This document shows, piece by piece, positions 23,605 to 32,229 of a stretch of 64,000 bases of DNA. Under the pieces are notes generated by a model, which saw only the letters and a list, made by a program, of their open reading frames with translations, ran no database searches and was not told the origin of the DNA. How positions within the stretch are numbered: the first letter of the stretch is position 1; each line of letters starts with the position of its first letter. The translations under genes were made by a program, and so were the position numbers. The DNA comes from Armatimonadia bacterium (GTDB lineage: Bacteria > Armatimonadota > Zipacnadia > Zipacnadales > JABUFB01), in contig JBDKVB010000128.1 of assembly GCA_039679385.1 (NCBI GenBank), forward strand, positions 23,077 to 87,076, read 5' to 3'.

Positions 23605-25194
23605 ATGGTAGACGAAGCGACAACCGGTAGCCAGCAACCTACCGCAGAAGAGCGGAGGCCGCATCAGCCTGGCTTCCACAAGGTCCTCGTGATCGACGAT
23701 GAGATCGGGATCCGCAAGGGCTGTCAGCGCGTTCTCGGCGCTGAGAAGCACGATGTCTTCACCGCTGAGACGGCCGAGCAGGGGCTGGAGGTCCTCGCCG
23801 CACACCCGGATACCGATCTGGTCTTCGTCGACCTCAAGATGCCCGGTATGGGCGGGCTGGAGTTCCTCCGCGCCGTGGCAGAGCGTGCGCCGGAGACCGT
23901 CTGCGTTGTCATCACCGCCTATGCCACCCTTGAGACGGCTATCGAGGCCACCAAGCGGGGCGCCTACGATTTCCTTACCAAGCCCTTCACTCCGGACGAG
24001 CTGATTCGCGTCGCCAACAAAGCCCTGGAACGCGCTCACCTCATACGTGAGCGCAACCGCCTCCAGGCCGAGCGCCAAATGCGCATGCTGGAGCTGGCCA
24101 CCGAGCAGAGTCGCCTGCGCACCATTATCAACTGCATGGCCGACGCTGTCCTGGTCTGCAATTCCGAGGGCCAACTGGTGCTGTACAACCCGGGTGCCTT
24201 GCGTGTCCTGCCTCACCTTACTCCGACCCGTACCGTCCAGAAGCTGGGAGACGTCCTCGAGCCGGCAGAGCTGTTCGAGATGATCTCCGAGGCCGCTGCC
24301 GGCCACAAACGTCTCAGTCGCGAGATCCAACTCGGTACACCCCCGCAGACCGGATGGGTCCTCGCCGACGTTGCACCGGTCATCGACGAGAAGTCCGGCC
24401 GGTTCCTCGGCGACGTCACCGTCCTGCGCGATATCTCGCAACTGAAGCGCGTCGAGCAGGTGAAGGCACAGTTCGTCAACATGGTCGCCCACGAGCTGCG
24501 GGCGCCACTGGCGGCAGTGGGCGGCTACCTTTCCGTCATGATGGAGGGGCTCGTCAAAGAGCCCGAGAAGCAGCAGGAGATGCTGCGGCGGTCCAACGAG
24601 CGCCTCAAGGCCCTCCTGGACCTGGTCAATGACCTCCTCGATGTGGCGCGCATGGAAGCGGGCACTGTCCGCCGTGAGATCAGCCGCCAGAACCTGGGCG
24701 AGATCATCGGCGAGGTCCTGGAGCTCATGCGGCCACTTGCCCAGCAGCGCCAGATCGAGCTCTCCAGCGCCCTTCCGCCTGACCTGCCCGGGGTTGAGGC
24801 CGACAAGGAGGAGCTTGTCCGCCTCTTCAATAACCTGGTCAGCAATGCCATCAAGTACAACCGCGATGGGGGAAAGGTGACGGTCACCGGCAGCGTCTCC
24901 GGCCCTTACGTAACCGTTAGTGTCGCCGATACCGGCGTCGGCATCAGCGAGGATGGCGTCAAGCGGCTCTTCTCCGAGTTCTTCCGCGAGAAGCGCCCCG
25001 AGACTTCCTACGTGACCGGCACCGGCCTGGGCCTGAGCATCGTCAAGCGCATCGTGGACTTCTACCACGGCCGAGTCGAGGCGCAGTCCAAGCTCCGTGA
25101 GGGCTCCACCTTCACCGTCTGGCTGCCCTCCCAGTTCGAGGCCGACGCCGAAGCTCCAGAAGAGGTCGGCGCAGCACCGGCCGCCCTTCCTTGA
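23605..25194 (+). CDS. Receiver-PAS-histidine kinase hybrid (cytoplasmic)
   Basis: 529 residues from ATG at 23605, chosen for GGAGG 6 nt upstream (an in-frame ATG at 23575 has none). Order: CheY-like receiver (about 20-140, phospho-acceptor Asp76 in FVDLKMPGMGG, Lys in FLTKPF), coiled coil, PAS-like domain (about 170-275, INCMADAVLVCNSEGQLVLYNPG), HisKA with His296 (NMVAHELRAPL), N box NNLVSNAIKYN, G boxes ADTGVGI and GTGLGLSIVKRIV. No membrane segment. The receiver-first layout means the kinase is itself an output controlled by an upstream phosphodonor; the kinase at 17829 is one candidate. Confidence 0.88.
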   Translation: MVDEATTGSQQPTAEERRPHQPGFHKVLVIDDEIGIRKGCQRVLGAEKHDVFTAETAEQGLEVLAAHPDTDLVFVDLKMPGMGGLEFLRAVAERAPETVCVVITAYATLETAIEATKRGAYDFLTKPFTPDELIRVANKALERAHLIRERNRLQAERQMRMLELATEQSRLRTIINCMADAVLVCNSEGQLVLYNPGALRVLPHLTPTRTVQKLGDVLEPAELFEMISEAAAGHKRLSREIQLGTPPQTGWVLADVAPVIDEKSGRFLGDVTVLRDISQLKRVEQVKAQFVNMVAHELRAPLAAVGGYLSVMMEGLVKEPEKQQEMLRRSNERLKALLDLVNDLLDVARMEAGTVRREISRQNLGEIIGEVLELMRPLAQQRQIELSSALPPDLPGVEADKEELVRLFNNLVSNAIKYNRDGGKVTVTGSVSGPYVTVSVADTGVGISEDGVKRLFSEFFREKRPETSYVTGTGLGLSIVKRIVDFYHGRVEAQSKLREGSTFTVWLPSQFEADAEAPEEVGAAPAALP

Positions 25195-25219
25195 CGCTAA
25201 AAAGGGCCGTTGCTACAAT
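25191..25219 (+). promoter_or_regulatory. Consensus promoter for gatC-gatA
   Basis: TTGACG (25191-25196), exactly 17 bp, TACAAT (25214-25219). The -35 box overlaps the stop codon of the hybrid kinase. AAAGGAG follows just before gatC. Confidence 0.75.
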
Positions 25220-25257
25220 ACCGCCGTCCCTCTTGCCCCCTGTAAAGGAGTCGTACC

Positions 25258-25551
25258 ATGCCCGAGATCTCCATGGACGAGGTCAAGCACGTCGCGCGTT
25301 TGGCACATCTGGCCCTCAGTGAGGAAGAGCTCGCCCGCGTCGGCAAGGAGCTCAATCGCATCCTGGAGTACTTCCGCACGCTGGCCGAAATCGACACCAC
25401 CGACGTGCCCATCACCTCGCATGCCATTCCGATGCTGAACGTCTACCGTGAGGATAAGGCCCGGCCGTCTCTCCCCGTTGAGCAGGTCGTCGCCAATGCG
25501 CCCGACGGCGTCGACGAGTTCTTCCGCGTCCCCCGTATCGTGGAGGACTAG
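25258..25551 (+). CDS. gatC: Asp-tRNA(Asn)/Glu-tRNA(Gln) amidotransferase subunit C
   Basis: 97 residues, AAAGGAG upstream. Typical GatC: ISMDEVKHVARLAHLALSEEEL at the start, LNRILEYFRTLAEIDTTDV in the middle, and the C-terminal VANAPDGVDEFFRVPRIVED that wraps around GatA. Stabilises the GatCAB complex that converts Glu-tRNA(Gln) or Asp-tRNA(Asn) to the amide form. Followed after about 60 nt by gatA. Confidence 0.95.
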   Translation: MPEISMDEVKHVARLAHLALSEEELARVGKELNRILEYFRTLAEIDTTDVPITSHAIPMLNVYREDKARPSLPVEQVVANAPDGVDEFFRVPRIVED

Positions 25552-25611
25552 CGGCGACCCGCACGCCCGTCCGACCCTCACCCCATACCGGTTCCGAAGG
25601 TGGCTTGTTCT

Positions 25612-27042
25612 GTGTCTCTCACCGACCTGACCGTTTGCCAGCTATCTGAGAAGCTTCAGGCCAAGGAGCTTAGCGCTCGCGACGTCGTTGCGGCCTGCTA
25701 CGCGCGGATCGCCGAAGTCGAGGACGACGTGAAGGCCTTCGTTTGCCTCACTCGCGAAGCCGCTGAGAAGAAGGCGGCCACCATCGACGAGCTGCGGGCT
25801 GCAGGCCAGCCGCTGGGGCCTCTCGCCGGCATTCCCATCGGCGTGAAGGACCTCTTCTGCACCAACGGCGTCCCGACCACCTGCTGCTCCAAGATCCTGG
25901 AGCCCTTTGTTCCGCCCTATGACGCCACGACCTGGGCCCGCTGCGATGCTGCCGGGATGCCCATGATCGGCAAGACCAACATGGACGAGTTCGCCATGGG
26001 CTCCTCCACCGAGAACTCGGCTGTCCAGGTCACCCGCAACCCTCTCGACCTTGGCAAGGTCCCCGGCGGTTCTTCGGGTGGCAGTGCCGCCTGCGTTGCA
26101 GCCGGTGAGGCCTTCTGCGCTCTCGGAACCGACACCGGTGGCTCCATCCGCCAGCCGGCGTCTCTGTGTGGAATCGTCGGCCTCAAGCCCACCTATGGCC
26201 GAGTCTCACGCTATGGCGTCATCGCCTACGCTTCCTCCCTCGACCAGGTCGGCCCGCTGTGCAAGGACGTGCGCGACTGCGCGATGCTCATGCAGGTCCT
26301 TGCCGGCCCCGATCCCCTCGACTCCACCTGCGCCACCTTCGAGCCGCCTGACTATGTCGCCTCTCTCGACCAGGGCGTCAAGGGCATGAAGGCGGGTGTC
26401 ATCAAGGAGCTCGTCTACGGCGAGGGCATCCACCAGCCTGTCAAGGAAGCCGTCCTCAAGACCGTCGACAAGCTCCAGGCCGCCGGGATGGAGTGCGAGG
26501 AAGTCAGCCTGCCCAACATCGACTACTCGCTGCCCGTCTACTACATCATCGCTCCGGCAGAGTGCTCCTCGAACCTGGCCCGCTACGACGGCGTCCGCTA
26601 TGGTCTTCGCACCGTCGAGGACGTCGACGACATCCACGACCTCTTCGCCAAGACCCGTGGTGAGAGCTTCGGCGAGGAAGTCCGCCTGCGAATTATGCTG
26701 GGCACCTACGCCCTCAGCGCAGGCTACTACGATGCCTACTACAAGAAGGCGCTGCAGGTCCGCACTCTCATCAAGCGTGACTTCGACGCCGCCTTCGAGA
26801 AGTTCGATGTCCTCATCTCGCCGACGTCGCCCTGTGTTGCCTGGGGCTTCGGCGAGTTCGACCAGATGGCCCTCAAGCTGGCCGACATCTGCACCATCCC
26901 GGTGAACATCGCCGGTATCGGCGCCATGAGCGTGCCCTGCGGCTACCAGGACCATCTCCCGATCGGGATGCAGATCATGGGCGCACCCTTCACCGAGGAC
27001 AAGATCCTTCGCGTCGGCTACGCCTGTGAGCAGAGCCGCTAA
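25612..27042 (+). CDS. gatA: Asp-tRNA(Asn)/Glu-tRNA(Gln) amidotransferase subunit A
   Basis: 476 residues with GTG at 25612, which has AAGGTGG 8 nt upstream (a GTG at 25600 is also open). With this start the amidase triad falls at Lys79 (GVKDLF), cis-Ser154 (GGSSGGSAA) and Ser178 (DTGGSIRQPA), the same numbers as in Staphylococcus aureus GatA, which supports the choice. The enzyme frees ammonia from glutamine and channels it to GatB. gatB is not in the window, so it must be elsewhere; gatCA without gatB next to it is common. Confidence 0.95.
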   Translation: MSLTDLTVCQLSEKLQAKELSARDVVAACYARIAEVEDDVKAFVCLTREAAEKKAATIDELRAAGQPLGPLAGIPIGVKDLFCTNGVPTTCCSKILEPFVPPYDATTWARCDAAGMPMIGKTNMDEFAMGSSTENSAVQVTRNPLDLGKVPGGSSGGSAACVAAGEAFCALGTDTGGSIRQPASLCGIVGLKPTYGRVSRYGVIAYASSLDQVGPLCKDVRDCAMLMQVLAGPDPLDSTCATFEPPDYVASLDQGVKGMKAGVIKELVYGEGIHQPVKEAVLKTVDKLQAAGMECEEVSLPNIDYSLPVYYIIAPAECSSNLARYDGVRYGLRTVEDVDDIHDLFAKTRGESFGEEVRLRIMLGTYALSAGYYDAYYKKALQVRTLIKRDFDAAFEKFDVLISPTSPCVAWGFGEFDQMALKLADICTIPVNIAGIGAMSVPCGYQDHLPIGMQIMGAPFTEDKILRVGYACEQSR

Positions 27043-27063
27043 CTTCCCGCATCACCACGCACC

Positions 27064-27097
27064 AAAAAGGGGCGACTGTTTCAGTCGCCCCTTTTGC
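27064..27097. terminator. Bidirectional terminator after gatA
   Basis: AAAAAGGGGCGACTG / CAGTCGCCCCTTTT hairpin with a TTT loop. A-rich and T-rich flanks on both sides let it work for gatA (+) and for the convergent glycosidase gene (-). Confidence 0.9.
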
Positions 27098-27126
27098 ATG
27101 TCTCGAATCCACCCCGCCCTTGCTGA

Positions 27127-28686
27127 CTAACCCTTCTTGACCTCGCACCGTGCCACTGCCAGATCGCCTGTCCCCAGCACGCTGAGCCGGAAGTCCGCCC
27201 CGTTGCTCCGGTTGGCGAACTTGGCGTCCTCGATCTGGAAGGTCGCCGTCTTCCACTCCTCCGTGTTGCCGAGGGTCACCTTCCCGCCGGGCTTGAAGGC
27301 GCCTTCACGAACCGAACCCGCCGGGTCCTGCGAGTCATACTGGAGCTCGAAGGCCTCACACCCCGCATCCCGGTACTCGACCGAGATGGTGAGGGGCTGT
27401 GGGTCAAGGTCGAAGGCGAAGCTGTCATCCAGCCGGAAGTACAGGTACTTCGCCCCATAGGGATTGGTTGCGGTCTGCACACAGGGCCGCCCACGCAGCA
27501 CGATCGGCACACTGATCCCGTCGCCGCTGGAGGGCACCTGGATACCTCCGTCCTTGCCACCCTCACCAAAGGTGCTGGAGATCAAGGTAGCCGCGCCGTA
27601 GGGCTCCAGCGCCACCTTCAGACGCTCGTTGTTGTGGAAGGCGTCGGCATACTTCCGGGTCAGGTCGATGTACTGGCGGCCGGTCTCCCGGGAGTTCGCC
27701 ACGTCGGTGCCCTCGTGGAACTCGTTCCAGGTCTCCACCATCGCCAGCCAGGGACGCCGGACCGGGTTCAGCCTCAGCAGCATCTCCCAGTTCCGCGAGT
27801 AGAAGGCGCCGTTCTCGCGCTCCTTCACCAGGGGCTGCCGTCCGCGGACGGCGGAGTGGTCATACCCCGGACCCAGGGCCGCGCAGCCCGCCAGTGACAG
27901 ACCCAGGGCACCGCCCCAGTTGCAGGTGTTGTCGGCCTCGCCCTCCCAGGCGGTCTGCTTGATGATGTACGGGTTCACCCCAAAGTCCTTCTCGAAGCGC
28001 TCACGCACATAGGGGAACAGCTCCGGGTCCTGCTTCGCAGCGAAGCCCGGTGAGTACAGCAGGATGATGGGCCGACCGTCGATGGCCGCCCACAGTCGTG
28101 GCGGGATGTAGCTGAAGAAGTCGCGCACCGTGCAGTAAAACCACGCCTTGCCGTCGGGAGTTGACAGGTCGACCTTCCGTCCCGACTTGTTGTGGCTCAG
28201 CGTGCTGGTGTCGTAGAACAGCCCAATCTTGGGGCACTTCTCACCAAGTCGGCGCAGGTAGTCGCAGGCCCTGACGAGGTTCGGCAGCCCCGCGAAGGAC
28301 CAGCTCTCCATACCATCCGGCGCACCCCAGTAGACGGGCGCAGCGAAGTCGATCCCAGCGGCGCTGATGTCCTGAAGCTGCTCCTGCCACCAGCGCGTCG
28401 AGTAGTAGCTGTAGTCGTCCCAGCTTGCCGGATGGGTGGTGCAGGCGTCTCCGCCGTCACCGTAGTTGACATGCGCGCCGGAGTAGACGTCATACCAGTA
28501 GAACAGGTAGGTACCGATCACCGGCTGACCAGCCTTGTAGCTCTCCACGGCCTTCAGGTCATCGGCGGTCAGGCTGATTGACTTCCCCGGCGCCGCCGAC
28601 TCCGTGAACCCTCCTGCCTCCTGGGCCCATACCGAACCCGCCATCACCATCACCCCACAAACCGCCGGCAGCAGATGCCTTCGCAT
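27127..28686 (-). CDS. Secreted DUF5010/GH99-like glycoside hydrolase
   Basis: 519 residues with a signal peptide (cleavage near VWAQ, about 22). The catalytic-like part, about 50-340, has VIGTYLFYWYDVYSG, YYSTRWWQEQLQDISAAGIDFAAPVYWG and WLAMVETWNEFHEGTDVANS. This matches TIM-barrel proteins of the DUF5010 / GH71-GH99-like group, in which the WNExxEG motif near the end of the barrel holds the likely acid. A beta-sandwich (about 390-519) follows. GGAGGG precedes the ATG, 5 nt after the stop of the dipeptidase, so it is the last gene of a permease-dipeptidase-glycosidase operon. Substrate unknown. Confidence 0.7.
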   Translation of the reverse strand: MRRHLLPAVCGVMVMAGSVWAQEAGGFTESAAPGKSISLTADDLKAVESYKAGQPVIGTYLFYWYDVYSGAHVNYGDGGDACTTHPASWDDYSYYSTRWWQEQLQDISAAGIDFAAPVYWGAPDGMESWSFAGLPNLVRACDYLRRLGEKCPKIGLFYDTSTLSHNKSGRKVDLSTPDGKAWFYCTVRDFFSYIPPRLWAAIDGRPIILLYSPGFAAKQDPELFPYVRERFEKDFGVNPYIIKQTAWEGEADNTCNWGGALGLSLAGCAALGPGYDHSAVRGRQPLVKERENGAFYSRNWEMLLRLNPVRRPWLAMVETWNEFHEGTDVANSRETGRQYIDLTRKYADAFHNNERLKVALEPYGAATLISSTFGEGGKDGGIQVPSSGDGISVPIVLRGRPCVQTATNPYGAKYLYFRLDDSFAFDLDPQPLTISVEYRDAGCEAFELQYDSQDPAGSVREGAFKPGGKVTLGNTEEWKTATFQIEDAKFANRSNGADFRLSVLGTGDLAVARCEVKKG

Positions 28687-28691
28687 TCCGA

Positions 28692-29705
28692 TCAGCCCTC
28701 CGTAGTCAGCACGCTGCGTAGCACACGCAGGAAGTTGCCGCCAAGAACCTTCAGAACCGTCGTCTCGTCCCAGTTTCGCCTGACCATTTCCCGGGCGATC
28801 TCACCCAGATTGCCCACGTGCGCCGGAATCGCGATTCCCTCGTCGCCCAGGCCGTCGTAGTCCGCACCGATGCCGACGTGATCGGGGCCTACGAGGTCGA
28901 TGCTGTGCTCGATCTGGTCCACCAGCGTCGCCACGTCTGGGTGCTCCTGATGGATGAACTTGGCGTAGCAGGCCACACCGTGCACGCCTCCGCGCTCAGC
29001 CAGGGCCCGAATCTGGTCATCGGTGAGCCCTCGACTGTGCGGTGAGATGCTGAACACGCCGCCGTGCGAGAAGATCGGCGGCGTCTTGCTCAGCTCCAGC
29101 GCCTCAAAGAAGGTCTTGTCGTTGGAGTGAGCCAGGTCCACTACCATTCCCAGTTCGTTCATCTCGGCGATGGCCGCCCGCCCGAAGTCCATCAGCCCGG
29201 CCATGTCACGCCGCATCCGCTCGCGGTCCTCCGCCGTGCAGTAGTCGAACAGACTCGCTTCTCCCTGGCAGCCATGTTCGGGCGCCTCACCGTGGGTCAG
29301 GTTGCCGACACGGACACCGAGCCGATACAGTGCCTGCAGCACCGGCACCTGTCCCAGGCAGCAAGACAGGCTCTCGAGTTGCAGCACCACTCCGACCTTC
29401 CCGACGACCTTGGCCGCCTTGATGTCTTCTGCACTGTCGATCAGCGAGAACTCGCCCGGGTGTGCCGCCACCATCCGGTGGGTGGCCTCGATCAGCCGCA
29501 AGGCCCTCGGCAGGTCTGTGCTCCCACAGTACGAGAATAGCGCGGTCACGCCGGCTTGCTGCAGACGCGGCAAGTCCACGTGATACCGTGGGGCTGCCGG
29601 GGCGAGGTCCAGCGCGTCACCTTTGCCCAGACGCCGCTCGAGACTGTCGTTGTGTCCGTCGATGATGGTGGCTTGCTTCTGCAGGACTTCCCAGTCCAAA
29701 CTCAT
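28692..29705 (-). CDS. Membrane-dipeptidase (M19) family metalloenzyme
   Basis: 337 residues, AAGGAG 9 nt before the ATG. M19 signatures: DGHND with zinc ligands His18 and Asp20, MVVDLAHSN (metal His), PPIFSHGG (metal His) and GIGADYDGLG near the C terminus. The usual SHS(N/S) and RN of peptidases read SHGG and SRGL here, so the substrate-binding rim differs and a D-aminoacyl or other amidohydrolase substrate is possible. No signal peptide, so cytoplasmic. Sits between the permease and the glycosidase in one operon, suggesting it handles an imported compound. Confidence 0.8.
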   Translation of the reverse strand: MSLDWEVLQKQATIIDGHNDSLERRLGKGDALDLAPAAPRYHVDLPRLQQAGVTALFSYCGSTDLPRALRLIEATHRMVAAHPGEFSLIDSAEDIKAAKVVGKVGVVLQLESLSCCLGQVPVLQALYRLGVRVGNLTHGEAPEHGCQGEASLFDYCTAEDRERMRRDMAGLMDFGRAAIAEMNELGMVVDLAHSNDKTFFEALELSKTPPIFSHGGVFSISPHSRGLTDDQIRALAERGGVHGVACYAKFIHQEHPDVATLVDQIEHSIDLVGPDHVGIGADYDGLGDEGIAIPAHVGNLGEIAREMVRRNWDETTVLKVLGGNFLRVLRSVLTTEG

Positions 29706-29750
29706 GAGTCTGTGCTCCTTCGTTGGTTACTTCGCAGACCGCTGACTGCC

Positions 29751-30770
29751 CTATCTTTCGTTGAACTTGTCCAGCAGGACGGCCCCCAGGATCACGAGGC
29801 CCTTCACAATCCACTGCCAGTACTGGTCCACATGCATATGCGAGAGGCCGTTGTTCATGACGCCGATGATCAGCGCACCGACGACCGTGCCCGTGATGCT
29901 CCCGCGACCCCCCATCAGGCTCGTGCCGCCGACGACCACCGCGGCGATGGCGTCCAGTTCAAACATCTGGCCTTCCTTAGGGTCGCCCGACATCAGCTTG
30001 GCCGCCTGGATGATCGCCGCCAGGCCGGCCATGAGCCCGCTGATCGCGTAGATGAGCACCTTGACCCGCGCCACGGGGATGCCGGAGAGCCACGCCGCGC
30101 TCTCATTGCCGCCAATCGCGAACACCGCACGCCCGAAGGAGGTGCGCATCAGCAGCAGCCACGCCAGCACCACGACGCCGGCCATGATGTAGATGGGAAT
30201 CGGAACCAGCATCCGAGGCGCAACGCCGATGATGGTGAAGGCCTCCGGCAGCTCACCGATCGGTCGCCCGCCGCAGGCCACGAAGGCGCTGCCCCGAGCT
30301 ACCAGCATCACAGCCAGCGTGGCGATGAAGGGTGGCAGCGCAAACCGCGCAATCAGCCGTCCACTGATCGCGCCAAGTGCTGCGCCGATGGCCAGGGCCG
30401 CCAGCGCTCCGAAGACCACCATCGCGACCGGGCTGTCCAGCAGCGGGATCAGTGTGAGCTTGTAGCCGAAGGCCACCAGGTACAGCCCGCGCCTGATGAC
30501 ATAGGCGCACAGCACGCCGCACAGCGCCAGCACCGATCCCACCGACAGGTCGATGCCGGCGGAGATGATGACGAAGGTCATCCCGACCGCCAGGATGCAG
30601 TTCACGGCGATCTGGTTGGCGAGGTTGATGATGTTCAGCCGCGAGATGAAGGTGTGCTCCGGCGTCAGCACCGCGAAGAACACGCACAGCGCAAGGAGCC
30701 CCACCACGGTGCCGTAGCGGAAGAACAGACGCGGTGCATCCTGTGCCAGACGGCTAAGCGAAGCCTTCAT
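29751..30770 (-). CDS. Ribose-type ABC transporter permease
   Basis: 339 residues with 8-10 predicted membrane helices. The BPD_transp_2 (RbsC-like) family is clear from AVGMTFVIISAGIDLSVGSVLALCGVLCA near the N terminus and the EAA-like loop FGRAVFAIGGNESAAWLSGIPVARVKVLIYAISGLMAGLAAII. Carries sugars (ribose, xylose, galactose, inositol types) through the inner membrane. First gene of a three-gene operon just downstream of tRNA-Gln. No ATPase (RbsA-like) gene is in the window; the binding-protein gene at 33411 on the other strand may belong to the same system. Confidence 0.88.
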   Translation of the reverse strand: MKASLSRLAQDAPRLFFRYGTVVGLLALCVFFAVLTPEHTFISRLNIINLANQIAVNCILAVGMTFVIISAGIDLSVGSVLALCGVLCAYVIRRGLYLVAFGYKLTLIPLLDSPVAMVVFGALAALAIGAALGAISGRLIARFALPPFIATLAVMLVARGSAFVACGGRPIGELPEAFTIIGVAPRMLVPIPIYIMAGVVVLAWLLLMRTSFGRAVFAIGGNESAAWLSGIPVARVKVLIYAISGLMAGLAAIIQAAKLMSGDPKEGQMFELDAIAAVVVGGTSLMGGRGSITGTVVGALIIGVMNNGLSHMHVDQYWQWIVKGLVILGAVLLDKFNER

Positions 30771-30843
30771 TCCAGGGGCTTTCTGCGGAAGTGTTGCACG
30801 ACGATTCGCGCCGCGAGCCGCGCAGACCTTCCAGGGGCCAGGG

Positions 30844-30878
30844 GGAAACGAAACAGCGACCCCTTCGGAGGGTCGCTG
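30844..30878 (-). terminator. Terminator of the tRNA-Gln gene
   Basis: CAGCGACC (30854-) pairs with GGTCGCTG (to 30878). On the minus strand it is followed by TTTCGTTT. It lies 17 nt downstream of the tRNA 3' end. Confidence 0.7.
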
Positions 30879-30895
30879 CAGAGGAAGTCTTGGGT

Positions 30896-30969
30896 TGGCT
30901 GCCGGGCAAGGACTCGAACCTTGAATGGCTGATCCAGAGTCAGCTGTGTTACCATTACACCACCCGGCA
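30896..30969 (-). tRNA. tRNA-Gln (CTG anticodon)
   Basis: 74 nt with encoded CCA (revcomp 30896-30898). Cloverleaf: acceptor TGCCGGG/CCCGGCA, D arm GTGT/ACAC, anticodon stem GCTGA/TCAGC with loop CTCTGGA (anticodon CTG at 30935-30937, reads CAG), T arm CAAGG/CCTTG with loop TTCGAGT. A consensus promoter and a terminator frame it. Confidence 0.95.
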
Positions 30970-30979
30970 ACGGACTTAC

Positions 30980-31008
30980 AATATAGCGTGCCCCCGCCGA
31001 GCTGTCAA
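30980..31008 (-). promoter_or_regulatory. Consensus promoter of tRNA-Gln
   Basis: TTGACA (31003-31008), 17 bp, TATATT (30980-30985), with the expected start about 5 nt before the tRNA 5' end. Confidence 0.8.
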
Positions 31009-31112
31009 GCGCGAAATGCCTCCATCCTGCACGCTGCTCCACCACGCAGGAATCGGCCCCTCAACAGGCCAACTTACCCTCTTTGCAGCGCCCATCTGTG
31101 GAGGCCGACACC

Positions 31113-32129
31113 ATGTCCCTGCGCGACGAGGTCCTTTCCGCCCTGCATGGCCACAAGACCGGCCGCATCCTGTTCACCTGCTACAAGGGCCTGCTCCCGG
31201 CCGGGGCGGAGAGCATCGACGGTATGGCTCTTGTCGCCAGTGCACCCGCCTTTCGCGCCGAGACGCCGGAGGTCAGCTACTCCTCGCGCGACCTGGGCCC
31301 CGGCGTGCGCGAGACTACCATGCACACCCCCTGGGGCGACCTGACCAAAGTAGCCCGCACCGAGACGGGCTACGGCAGCTCCTGGACCCGCGAGCACTGG
31401 GTCAAGTCCCCCGAGGACTACGCCATCCTCGAGCAAGTCCTTCGCCACACCCAGATCGTGAGCGACCCGGAGCCCCTGCGCAAGCTCCTCGCCGAGTTCG
31501 GCGATAGGGGAGTGGCCCTTGGCTGGATGAACCGCACTCCCTTCCAGCGGCTCTGGATCGAGTACACCGGCATGGAGCGCCTCGCCTGCGACCTGGTCGA
31601 CTACCCACAGGCCGTCGAGGCCGTGCTGGAGGCCCTCTTCGACCAGTCGCGAGAGATACTGCGGGTCACGGCGCAGTGTCCTGCGCAGCTCGTATGGGTC
31701 CCCGACAACCTCACGGGTGAGATGACCGGTCCGCCGATCTTCCGCAAGTACCTGCTGCCCTACTACCGCGAGGTCTGCGATGCCCTCCTGCCGGCGGGGA
31801 AGCTGCCCTGCTGTCACATGGATGGGATGCTGCGGCAGATCGCCGACTGCATCGGGCAGACCGACCTGCCGGTGATCGAAGCCTTCACCCCGCCGCCGGA
31901 CGGCAACTTCTCGGTTCGCGACGCGCGGGAGCGCTGGCCGGGCAAGTCCCTGTGGCTGAACTTCCCCTCTTCCGTGCACCTGTGCTCGACGGAGGAGATC
32001 ACCCGGGTCACCCGAGACCTCGTCGAGCAGGCCGGCGATACCGCGGGCTTCGTGATCGGCGTTACCGAGAACATCCCTGCCTCGGTCGGGAGTCGGTCCC
32101 TCGAGGCGATTGCGGCCGCCCTGGCCTGA
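31113..32129 (+). CDS. Uroporphyrinogen decarboxylase (UroD)-family protein
   Basis: 338 residues from ATG at 31113 (GGAGG 8 nt upstream; the longer frame from 31083 has none). UroD-like TIM barrel of the MtaA/CmuA methyltransferase-related branch: an early LSALHGHKTGRILF, CCHMDGMLRQIADCI (His-x-Asp-Gly at the usual metal site) and EAFTPPPDGNFSVRDARERW. It lacks the typical haem-pathway UroD N-terminal RQAGRY motif, so it is probably not a haem enzyme. Relatives lie in sugar and methyl-transfer loci. Followed by the GH172-like gene, with which it may be cotranscribed. Confidence 0.8.
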   Translation: MSLRDEVLSALHGHKTGRILFTCYKGLLPAGAESIDGMALVASAPAFRAETPEVSYSSRDLGPGVRETTMHTPWGDLTKVARTETGYGSSWTREHWVKSPEDYAILEQVLRHTQIVSDPEPLRKLLAEFGDRGVALGWMNRTPFQRLWIEYTGMERLACDLVDYPQAVEAVLEALFDQSREILRVTAQCPAQLVWVPDNLTGEMTGPPIFRKYLLPYYREVCDALLPAGKLPCCHMDGMLRQIADCIGQTDLPVIEAFTPPPDGNFSVRDARERWPGKSLWLNFPSSVHLCSTEEITRVTRDLVEQAGDTAGFVIGVTENIPASVGSRSLEAIAAALA

Positions 32130-32229
32130 TCGGGCCGAGACCCCTTGGGCCGCAAGCCACACCCGCGGAGGATTCCGGCCGGTCTACGCGAACTGCCCGC
32201 GCACATCCCCAAGGAAAGGACTTGCCCTC

